Positions 1-64,000 of a stretch of 64,000 nucleotides of DNA are shown here, piece by piece. Source of the DNA: Litoditis marina (lineage: Eukaryota; Nematoda; Chromadorea; Rhabditida; Rhabditidae); NCBI GenBank assembly GCA_964036275.1, contig OZ038433.1:28875485-28939484 (forward strand), given 5' to 3'. The notes beneath the pieces are model-generated. The model saw only the letters and a program-made list of their open reading frames with translations, was not told the DNA's origin and did not search any database. Each line of letters begins with the position of its first letter. Position 1 is the first letter of the stretch. The translations under genes were made by a program, and so were the position numbers.

Positions 1-778
1 AACGTAAACTACCCTTGAGGCTCCGGCTCGCAGAGCTAGCACCTCCACCCACGGTGAGAGAGAGCCAATGACAACTCCCGATCCTCCATCCAATCTATGA
101 TACTGCATGGCATGATGTATGCCCACTGCAATAAACAATACATATAAATCAATATATTTTGAATCTTGAATATCGTTCACTGCAGAATACAAAAAAAAAC
201 TTTTTCGGAGAACAACCACCATCATTAATATTGTTTTTTTCTACAAATAAAACCTTTTTCGGCACGCTGATAAATTCTTAGTGGAAGTGGCGTGAACTAT
301 ACGACTATACCCTCTCCATACAACTTCATTTCGCGGAAGAACGTGGGTTGCTTCGTCAACTTACTTCCTCCGTTTTTAGGATAGGTTATAAATGTATGTG
401 GTGGTTGTGTCATCCATTTGTTGATTGTGTCCCATAATTGAGGTGTAGAGGTGGACAACTGATTGTAATAGCTCTGTAACACTAACCTTTACAAGTATTG
501 ACTAACATAACTTGATGAACTGATAGGCCTGATTGTTTGAACTTGGGAAATTTTCCTAATTTCAAATCCATTCACAGCAATTTCAGTGTTAGCATTATAT
601 TGTTACATCGTACACTTTTCCATTGCGCATACCTGAGTTCTGCTGTGTTTAACATGTTTCACGTGACTGTGCAAGTGACCAAGAGTATATAAGACATTGC
701 TTCTGGTAAATACCCGTGACGAGGTCGGGTACATTGTTTGTTAGCGAACTCATGTCACTAGGACTTTTGGATGGTGGC

Positions 779-828
779 ATGATTAAGTTAATGTGCTCAT
801 CTCTTACTGAGCACATTAGCTTAATCAT
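779..828. repeat. Hairpin with 21-bp arms
   Basis: ATGATTAAGTTAATGTGCTC pairs with GAGCACATTAGCTTAATCAT with one mismatch around a short loop. Confidence 0.75.
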
Positions 829-1658
829 AAGGTATTATCGTTCGATTTTGTAGTTGAACCGTACACGAGGATAGTATGATGGAATATTTATTGTGGCGAC
901 GTCTCGGCAAATTCGCCGTTACAACACAATACACAACAATGCCGAGGTTCAAAGAAAGCAGAACTTGGAGAATACTATGGTATTATCGTTTGCATTTACC
1001 TCCGACAGCGCGACTTTGAGCATGAACTTGAACTCACCGAACGGTATGTAGCATAACCATTTAGGGTGTAGTCATCTGTCAACTCGGGAGCAGGCGACTT
1101 GGGAGCAACAGTTTTCGGAATGTAGGACAGAGCGATATCCAGCCAGTTGGAGAATACCTTGAACTTATTGACTACAAATTGGTACGATCTCTAGTAACGT
1201 CCATATTTTTCAAGTCGGGACTTTGTACCTTCTGAGAGAGTTGACTAGTTAGCACATAACGACGTGTTAACAAAATTATTCCGGTGTGTTCGACTTATTG
1301 TTTGTGGCTAGATAAAATGATTTCTCGAGAGAATGAATAATACTTTTATGTTGCGAAATATCTGCCTGAATCACAAAATATAAGGACGTGGTGGGGTTCA
1401 GAAAGAACTGTTGAAATGGAAAGTTTGCCTGAGGTCAACCTCATATAAATACCTATTCTACAATACACGTACACATCTAACTATACTACAATCAATTCAA
1501 TCTTGGTTAGCGTGCTGCGTTATGTTAAGGTACGTGAGGTAGCTGGCTCCGTAGCAAAGTGATTGATAGGATGAGATCAACCTGGTCGAGAACCTCTACG
1601 AACTGGTCAACTTTCTATGTATTAACATGGTGTAGGTGACCAAAACCTCTATCAGATT

Positions 1659-1823
1659 ACGTATGCTAGAAGATCCAGGCACCTTCATCCCATCCTGCGT
1701 CTCCTCAAACGTCCGCTATTTCTCTGCTCTTCACATCCCGCCGGAATGTAAGAGACAAGAAATGGTGGGGCAGAGCGAGAGACGCAGGATGGGATGAAGG
1801 TGCCGGGATCTTCTAGCATACGT
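1659..1823. repeat. Hairpin with 45-bp arms
   Basis: Arms 1659-1703 and 1779-1823 are reverse complements with one mismatch, loop 75 nt. Could be a MITE or a folded RNA precursor. Confidence 0.8.
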
Positions 1824-2627
1824 ACGCAGGTGCTGACCACATAGTTTATCTCGGAGGCAAACTGTCCATAGAACCTAGCTAGCTACGGTGCCTCAACTAT
1901 ATTTCTGCCCCCTCTCTTTCCAACTGCGAACTCACTTGTTCGCATGTCGGTTCCACTAGATGACGAAGTGTAGGAATAAGTTTAGAAGAATCCTGAATCT
2001 TGTAACCCATTGGCAGAAATACGTTCTTCTCAACTTCTTCCCATGTCACTGGCCCCTTTGCCGTTTGCACCGTCAGCCTAAAAGAAATCTCGAATAAGAA
2101 TTCCAGTTAAACCTCACTACGATAATAGAAAACTTTTGATTCTGCTGAGAAAAGAGAGCTATGTTTCAAAAATTGAAAAGCATCAGTTGCCCATCCACCA
2201 CAAAAACTAAATTTACATTTAATATATGAAGTACTGTAGGTCTGTTTGGCTCCCCCCTACAGTTTTAGACTTTTTTCCAAACACCGAACTCATATGTTCA
2301 CGCGATTTCTTAACCAACATCGTTCAGTTCTAGAGTAAACAAATCAATTCAACCTCCAGCCTCTATCAAAACCTGAACTCATACATAGTACATATTCATC
2401 ACACCATTGTATCGATGAGAGTTTTTTCACCTACCCCTGTTTTCGATACATGTAGCTGAGATAAAAGAAAAGTATGAAAATCATAGCAATAAGTTTGGAA
2501 GTATGTCGACCGTGAACCATCTGCAAGACAAATATTATAATCAGGCAGGGTTTGGCTTATGATTTCTTAAATTGACAAACAATCAAACTAAAAAACGGTT
2601 GAATGAATTGAACATTTCGTTCGAGCC

Positions 2628-2765
2628 TATACTAGAAGTAAATTGAATAGTCACGTACACTTCGAATTCTAATGACAAATCGTGCACTTTGTATTGCACG
2701 TTTTTGAGTTCTGCTGTGTTCAACATGTTTCACGTAACTGTGCAATTGACTAATAGTATACAAAA
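2628..2765. repeat. Mariner-like MITE
   Basis: Imperfect inverted ends of about 29 bp (TATACTAGAAGTAAATTGAA and TATACTATTAGTCAATTGCA, the latter on the other strand), TA borders. Related pieces lie at 560-690 and 3250-3412. Confidence 0.7.
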
Positions 2766-3249
2766 CACACTCCTCGAGAAAATGTGGTTCGAGAGGAACT
2801 TATCCTCTCATATTATCAGTCTCTAAAACAATCTCCGCTTTGAATACGTAGCGGGTACGTCTGCATATTCGTTGTATATCTGTGCGTGATTATCGCTAGA
2901 CAATAGGCAGATCAGATCTACCGTCCGTTGTGTCTCGAATCACAAGGAAGATTTCCATCTCTCAACATGTTCGGGTAGTTTGGAGTTTGGACTCAGTGGT
3001 TTCGCTCACGTTTGTACGGAGTTGGTGATCTAGTTCTAACCGTTTCTCAAAATAGTATTTGCTATGCTTTTGTTTCACATTTCGCAATTCGTCAAACGTT
3101 AGAAGCTAATGAACAGCGGTGGTTTCATACACGAACAAAGATGGCATATCTGAATTACACTTCTTCGGCAAAAGTGGCTTGATTCTTATCTTCCAGTGTA
3201 TGAAAATGACAGAACATCTTCATGTTCATGAAATGAAGGTATTCATGGC

Positions 3250-3412
3250 ACTAGAAGTAAATAGTCACGTGAAGTTACCATTTTTTGACTAGTCACGTGA
3301 AGTTACCATTCTAATGAGGGGTCGTGAACTTCGCCGTCACACGTTTCTGAGTTTTGCTGTGTTCTACATGTTTGACGTGATTCTGCAACTGACTTACACC
3401 ATAAATTGCTAC
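3250..3412. repeat. Mariner-like MITE with internal duplication
   Basis: Related to 2628-2765; the phrase TAGTCACGTGAAGTTACCAT occurs twice in tandem near its left end. Confidence 0.6.
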
Positions 3413-3808
3413 TATCTCACATGTATAATAGGCTAGGAGACACCGGAAACGCATCATGAGTCTTTCGCGGAACGTAATTTCAACCTTGTACTCCTCTGGA
3501 TCGCGAGTTTTTGAACGTATAAAACTTGGCAGTTTTAACGCCTGAGTTCCCGTTAACAATCTTGTGAATTATGATCAAATCAAAGATGTTACGTTTTTTT
3601 TCAAGAGAGTGAAGACCCAATTTCTTATTTCTAAACTCAGCTGACGGTATTTTACAATAAGTATAACTTCCTAGTCGCATGAATAACTTCCTGGTGAAGT
3701 CATTCTGCACTGATTCGATTGCTTTCACACATTATCTCAGAGTTGAACATCAGTGCACCACTCTCAACAATGGACGAATGTATGTTTTATAAACCTTAAT
3801 CCACGTGA
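3411..3808 (-). pseudogene. LINE reverse-transcriptase C-terminal relic
   Basis: On the minus strand the phrases YKTYIRPLL, then ESVQNDFTRKLF, then KKLGLHSLEKKRNIFDLIIIH with KIVNG follow each other, with frame changes between the first and second and near the end. This is the region just after the reverse-transcriptase palm in many non-LTR retrotransposons. The piece is short, frameshifted and without endonuclease or catalytic core, so it is a dead fragment. The LINE clade cannot be told. Confidence 0.75.
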
Positions 3809-6550
3809 ACTTATTCTTAACCTCGCTTTTATTGAAATATTACGGAAAATGGGCTACATCTGTTGTAATCATAAGTTTCATTTCGGTAATATGAATTCAG
3901 TATTACTTTCTTGAAGCCGTCAACTTAGCAAGATTATCCCTTTCTGTGAAATATCCGTGTATGGCCTGATGGCCTCCCTCTAAATTTTTCGTCCTTTTTT
4001 TCGTCCCTTTCATTTCTTTACACTTTACACCCTTTGTTATACTAATTGAACCATTTTTCTATGATTACCAAGGAATAACTAGATTAAAATGAAACGACAC
4101 TTCGTTCGAGAGGAGGCAAACTTTCGGCTCTAGGCGGGAGTAGAACTTTTATTCCCTACGCTTAAATAGAGAAAGTACCCAATACGCCATTCAGACATGT
4201 GAACACAAGTGAAAACTGAGTTATTCTGTTTCCGGCATTGGGAAGTTTTCGCTCGTCTTGTTCCTACTACACGTACAACCTCGTTCAATGGTGACAACCA
4301 CTTCTACTACTATCACAACTATACGGTACGCTCTTCCCAAAGCAAGCCATACGTTGTATTTCCTTCCTTAGCTCGCGCCGTCTCACCAACCAACTATTTA
4401 ACTCTGCAACGTCAAATATTTGACCGAATGCGACCACTATTTCCGCCGTTTGCTACTTTATTCATACTAATACGACCAGGATAGTGATCAAATAGTATCC
4501 GTAGAGGGATGGGGGACGTGGTTGAAAAACTAGGCATGAGTGGGCGCTATTACCAAACTACCGTATTCCTTTCAAAGTAGGCCTGATCATGTTGTTGTAG
4601 CACAAATTAGATTTTTCTTTCTTGAATCATTGAATCTTTGAATATCTTTGGGAAAGGTGTTAAGGTTTGTTTCATCCATAAATATAAGTCAACCCTGATG
4701 GCCTAATCGCGCCTGATTTGTAGGCGGCTGATCTGGCTCACATGTTATCATTAGTACAATGCGTTCGCATTTTTCCGTTTGCAACTAGAGCCAGCTAAAA
4801 TGTTTGCCCAAATGTAGCTGAAATTCAATCAATATGAATGTTTCCGAATGAAGTTCGCCAGCAGCGTACAAGTACGAAGTACGAATGCAGTCGAGCAGTG
4901 ATAACTTCATTTGATTTTGTATTTAGATTTCCCCCCTCCGTTAAAACTCACGACTATAATATCTCAGGCATGAACGTCAAATGTTGTGTATAGTCTTGTT
5001 TTTTCCAACGAAGACAGCAGACGACTGAATAGATAGACCGATGCGGGGCGAGTGGTCGCTGATTCATTTCAAGCAGATGAGAGAGTGTGTAGATCAACTC
5101 AAAACGATTGACACTAATTGTCTGGGGTTAGCTAACTACAAAAGCGGGAGAACATGGTCAATGAGTTCTGAACTCTGCGTCTCTATGACCTGTACACTAT
5201 CCCGTCCAAGCCAAAACAAAAGTTGCTTGCCAGTTAACAGAAAATACGCAGACGAGCTGGCCACTCACCAAATCCCGCCGTCTACCAAATTGAGAGTACG
5301 TTGTCCACAACGGTTTAATGGACATTAATAAAGCAGTCCACGTGCAAAATTTTGATTGATTCGTTAGGCATATCATTATGGTGAACCCAATGGATAATGT
5401 AAAGAGCAAAAAACGAAGTGGGAACAATTGTAGAACATGTTAAAAATTTCTTCATTATAAATGTTTGCGAATACAAGTAAGTGGTTGAATCAGTCACAAT
5501 CAACGAGAGTTCCTCCGCTCTCGACGAAACTGCTCCCCGCTGTAGCCGTGAGCCTGACAGCAGCCGTCCGCGCTGCCGCCTCGAAGCAAACCTCGCGAGA
5601 CGGTCCCACCTCTTTGCCAGAAATCATCGGGGCGCAAACTCAAATACAGACACTTTCTAGAATATCTCCAAGAATTAACCACAGCTCAGACCGATTATAT
5701 AGCGTCAATTTTCTGCGATTAGCAAACTACAAAAGCGAGAGAGCATGGGGGTAAATGAGGCCGCAGACATCTGGCGGCGTAGCAAACCGTCCAACCTCAT
5801 GAGAAGTTCATATGAGTTTCTCATGAGATACCTCATGAACTACTCGTGAACTCTCAATGTTGTAGCATAGCAATCCATAGAATCTCAGGAGAAGCTCGTG
5901 CCAATAGCTCATGAGGCTATCTCATGAACTTTTGTTGGGCTTGCTACGCCGCCCGCGACACGGCCCCACCTCCTTGCCAGAGATTATCGGGGCACAAACT
6001 GAAAGATCAACTTCTCTGGAAATTTCCCAGAATAGTATATTAGCGCCGAATCATACAATTCTCAGCCAGCCAATTGGTCATCCACTTTCTTAGCGAGGTC
6101 TACGAGAGAGTGTGCAGGTCAAAGAGATGCAGATACCTGCATGCTCTCTCCCTTTTGTAGCTGGGTTATCGCAGAAAATTGGCTACAATAGTACTGCGTT
6201 TATCCAGCTACAAAAGCGAGAAAGCATGACGATCACTGAGTTTGCAGACAGTCTGAGACATACCATATCTTTCTGACCTAAGTGGGAATGACCGAAATTA
6301 TGCACGCACTGAATCGCACTTCAGAATTGTATTCTGTTCTGTTCGATATAGCCAACTGGAAGTATAGTCCTTTCTATGTCAACTTTCACTCCTACAGTAT
6401 TATTACAAAACTTCCAGTCCGTTTCAATTACGTATTACGTGAAAATCTTCGGAAATGTTAAACATTTTCGCATTCAATTGATTTTTGATTTACGAGTGTT
6501 CGAAAATATTTTCGATAAAGTTCAGGTTTGCATTAGAAAGCAGTAAAGAG

Positions 6551-6674
6551 TTAAAGAAGGACGATCACGTGGTCCAATCGCAACGGTTCAGTCCTTTAAA
6601 CTGCAATACATTTTTCAATTGCAGTTTAAAGGACCGTTGTCACGGGATTGGTCCACATTATCGTCCTACTTTAA
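6551..6674. repeat. P1 palindromic MITE
   Basis: About 120 bp reading TTAAAGAAGGACGAT toward a centre ACTGCAAT...ATTGCAGT and back. Capable of one long hairpin. Confidence 0.85.
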
Positions 6675-7479
6675 TGAAAAGTTTAAATGTGTTTGTGGTA
6701 TTCTAGGTCGGAATGGAGAGAACTATCCAGTAGGTATGTGAGTACAGTCATAAAAAAACCATTACAAATATTTGCTACTACTATTTCAAGTAGAAAATTC
6801 TAACTCACTTGCTACCACCGGGCAGACTAATAGAATTGAATGCACGCATTACTGTAGAATCGAACACTCGAAAGGATGCGATATATGGTCGTCGCCAACG
6901 GAAAGGCGCGAGGGTACTGTATATCTCACTTTCCGCTGTGTACGCACACATGTTTTTGATTCCAAAGCTTGGCGGTTTTTGCATCAATAGCGCTGTGGTA
7001 AGCGGCCTGCTACGAATATTTTGCTCTCAGGTTCGATTCCGGCGAGAGACAAAAGTTTATAAATTTGGCACCCACTATAGAGGGCGTTCCGGGTGGCTCT
7101 CATATCGGCAAAAAACGCTGTAATCTGACATACTTATAAGATTAATGGGACTGTTTTGTTTTAAATTCAGTAACAAAATGGTCGTCATTGTTTCCGAAAA
7201 CGAGTTCAGAAAACTTGTTTCTTGATAAACAACCTACAATATTGTTTTGTTTCCAACAAGGGCCTATTTGTCGAACATTTTAACAGGTTGAGAGAACCAA
7301 AACCAAACAACCAGGAAGTTTTCGCCAATTTTCGCCGTCGTAGAACTATACTAAAAAATATGGAACTGAAAATGGCGGAGGTGAATCTGTGTATATTGTG
7401 AAAAAAGATAACTGTGTCGTTGGGAACTTAACCGAGAACCAGTCACTGAAGAATCGAACCAACCAGTTTTGTAGTTAAT

Positions 7480-7600
7480 GCAGGACGGTTATGTGGACCA
7501 ATTCCGTGTCAACGGTCTTTTAAACTGCAATTGCAAAATGAATTGCAGTTTAAAGGACTGAAGCGTTGGGATTGGACCACATAATCGTCCTTCTTTTACG
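7480..7600. repeat. P1 palindromic MITE
   Basis: Same palindrome as at 6551, centre AACTGCAATTGC...GAATTGCAGTT. Confidence 0.82.
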
Positions 7601-7608
7601 GTTTCCAC

Positions 7609-7679
7609 TAGGGTTGTTCAAACTCAAAACTCGACTGACTGAAAAAAAATTGTTGAGTAGTGAACTCGATTAACAACTA
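7609..7679. repeat. hAT-like MITE, decayed short copy
   Basis: TAGGGTTGTTCAAAC at the left and GATTAACAACTA at the right, about 71 bp, directly next to a P1 palindrome. No exact duplication. Confidence 0.6.
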
Positions 7680-9379
7680 TTTCGAACCAAACAGCAAACC
7701 CAACCATTCTGATTGTAATAGAACCGAGGTATGCATGGTGCCTGATTCGAGGTTTGGCTAGCGAAGGACACACTCTCCAGGGAAATCGTCAAAACACGTT
7801 CTTTAGTTTCGGATTATACCTTGCCATTGCATAAAATGCTCTTTCTCTGCATTATTTCTTTCCTTTGATCACAGTTTTGACATAGGTACCTTCTCTTTCA
7901 AGGTTCAGCCTAATGGTCGGGTTCAATATCGCCAGGTTTGAAATCGTCTTTTCAAAAACAAAACGAATTTGAGCCGATCAGATAGTTGCATTTGCAGAGA
8001 TGAAGATGAAATTTTCCAGTTTCTTCTAAAATGAACGAATACTACATATTTTTGTAATGCTACATCAAACAGTTCACCCCAGATAACTGCTACAAAATAC
8101 TACAAAAAATAACACACGAACTTTCACACTTCCAGACCGAAATCAACAAACATGATTTATCCCAGCCATATCAGGAAATTCACAAAACAGGCAAAACTGC
8201 ATGTGACAGCATTTTCGTTTCGCGCTGTACTGTGCAAGTTTTACCTGTGAAAACGCTGGCAGCTTCAAATACCGGAGAAGATGCAGGCTTAAATACTGGT
8301 GTCGAATTAGCCTGCATCTCCTTATTAATTTCAAAAAGTACAGGCGACATCTGGCTGACCCCGGTATTTTAAGTTGCAACGGTTTTTCAGAGACAATTGG
8401 TAATACTTGTAGTCGAAAGTTCACACTAGGTTTCAACTCATACCAATTTTTTCTCTCCTTTTTTCATTCTTCTCTCGTTTTCAACATAAGTAGACGAAAA
8501 ATAGTTTTACTAGTTTAAAAGCAACTTTAACATATTTTTTCTGTACATTAAAGACTAGATAGAAATGGAAAACTATGTAATTGGCAACGACTAGTAGCAC
8601 AGTAACAATGCATTCACAGTTGAAGAATAGATACAGTAAAAACACCCGGTCAAATCAAACAGAACGATTAGAGATTATAGAAGGGGGTGATAACATTATC
8701 ATGTATATACGATATTCGGGGATCCAATGTGGATTTTTGTAAAGGTTACCAAATCCGAGATGTACCATAATCCTCCAATGCATCAAACACCAAACTACGA
8801 CACGAATGCAGCTAGATACAACTACAAACACTTGTCCGCCAGTCCTAATGCGGCCACCTCTATATACATTACTGTAAAGTCTTCACAAACCATACTTCGA
8901 TTTACTTATCGCTATAAACATATATTAAGAAAAATGTATACCATTAGGTAGAAAACGGCTCAATGTAATATGCTCGCTGTGCTTACAGACTTACGACTCA
9001 AATGACTCAGATAATTACGACATAGATACAGGGTCAACCTATTCTGTTCAAGAAGTGAACAAGCAAATGCAAATAACAACCGAGAAAACTTCGTAAACAA
9101 TTACACATAGATGTTATCAATGAAAATATCACCGAATTAGATAGAAACCTAAAATATAAAAAAAACTTGAAAACTATAAATCGAAAATTCGAAATTCAAA
9201 AATACTGATATTTGTGGTTATTATGAACAATCTCCGTTGATTAGATTATCGAACATTATTATAGACTAAAATATGAGAAAGAAAAACCTCCACCACACGG
9301 GTGACCCAAGCCAGTTAGAGAACACTGAGAGAGCACGTGGTTGGAGAGACATAGACATATCTCATGAGAAGATGGTCAA

Positions 9380-63283
<53,904 letters not shown>

Positions 63284-63321
63284 CTGCAACCACTTTGAGC
63301 ATAGTCAGGTGTCAGGTTTAG

Positions 63322-63437
63322 AGTGGACGATTATGTGGACCAATCCCGACGCATCGGTCCTTTGAACTGCAATTGAAAAATGAATTGCAGTTTAACGGAC
63401 CGAAGCGTTGGAATTGATCCACATAATCGTCATTTCA
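63322..63437. repeat. P1 palindromic MITE
   Basis: Full-length copy about 40 bp upstream, in gene sense, of WDFY3 exon 1. Confidence 0.82.
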
Positions 63438-64000
63438 AGCTGACAGCCCGAATAATCGCAGATAAATTGGACAATATTTATCGACAATAGAACACGACTA
63501 TTTATAGGTTCTATTCAAATGTTGTGTTAAACATAGTATTAATTGCGGTGATCAATCAGAATGAAAATCAGTGTTCACCATTTCTCATACGCATATGTGC
63601 AATAGGTGTTAATGTGGCAATAAAGATCTTAATTTTATTTTCGTCTGCAGTTCGAGAGAAAGGTTCGAGCAGATACAACCCAGAAACAGCTTTCGGTGTT
63701 CAGATAGATTGAAATACAATATCGAATTATTGTCCCATTCATATCTACGACTTGTATCTCAACTGTGCGACTGTAGTTTGTTACCAGAAAAAGTTATTTC
63801 ACTATAGGTGGGATAGTGTCGGTTTGAATAGTTGAGCATCCTCTCCACAGAAAACGTGAAAAGTTATAAGTCCTCCTAGGTAATTTTGAGGTTTGTCGGG
63901 ACAAAAGGGGGGGGGGGATCTGACCGGAGGATCCTTCACTATTCCTTTAACTGGGCTAGAGGGACCCATAACTTTTTCAATATTTTGAGGTTTGATAACT

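Larger units (their letters stand above)
1..9379. other. Downstream region without a recognisable gene
   Basis: Reading both strands finds no conserved domain, no multi-exon structure and no convincing long frame, apart from a decayed LINE piece near 3.4-3.8 kb. What is present: mariner-like MITE copies, two P1 palindromes, one hAT-like MITE, a tRNA-derived piece near 7 kb, two marked hairpins, and repeated GC-rich blocks between 5.1 and 6.3 kb that share the phrase CTACAAAAGCGAGA. The start of the region may include the 3' UTR of the WDFY3 gene, which ends its coding part at 9380. Confidence 0.6.

Noticed and set aside
4209..4484. Plus-strand frame of 91 codons
   Set aside because: No resemblance to a known domain, no clear splice sites, biased composition; not supported as a gene.

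Overview
The window is genomic DNA from an animal, most likely an invertebrate. It has spliced genes with GT-AG introns, DNA transposons and MITEs, a tRNA-derived SINE and an LTR retrotransposon, and no bacterial features. The species cannot be fixed from the sequence.

One host gene dominates. On the minus strand, 75 exons between 63283 and 9380 encode an orthologue of WDFY3/ALFY (Drosophila blue cheese), the giant BEACH-FYVE scaffold of selective autophagy. Exons were delimited by hand from splice sites, codon phase and resemblance to the known family. Their summed length is 9001 nt, i.e. 1 + 3000 codons, so the frame stays open through every junction to a TAG stop. The order is N-terminal helical repeats, a concanavalin-A-like domain, a second helical region, a linker, PH-BEACH, BEACH, WD40 repeats and a FYVE finger. 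The first roughly 300 residues lie beyond the right edge.

The introns are full of mobile DNA. The 8.9-kb intron between exons 62 and 63 holds a 7.6-kb composite: a foldback-ended repeat ('family X', copy A) interrupted by an intact-looking 5395-bp PIF/Harbinger transposon. That transposon carries two convergent spliced genes, a MADF DNA-binding protein (+, 318 aa) and a DDE transposase (-, 393 aa). An opposite copy of family X (copy B) lies between exons 59 and 60 and shows the uninterrupted target site. A 2.4-kb LTR element with only gag and protease sits between exons 40 and 41.

At least four kinds of MITE fill other introns. (1) A large group shares GGCCAATT-type ends and 9-bp target duplications but has different internal motifs. 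(2) hAT-like elements have TAGGGTTGTT ends and 8-bp duplications. (3) 'P1' is a 120-bp perfect-palindrome family. (4) A mariner-like family is flanked by TA. Several insertions abut or overlap 5' splice sites of the host gene, and two exon 3' ends are tandemly duplicated with their donors.

Positions 1-9379, downstream of the host gene, contain no recognisable gene. They hold repeats, a LINE relic and hairpins.
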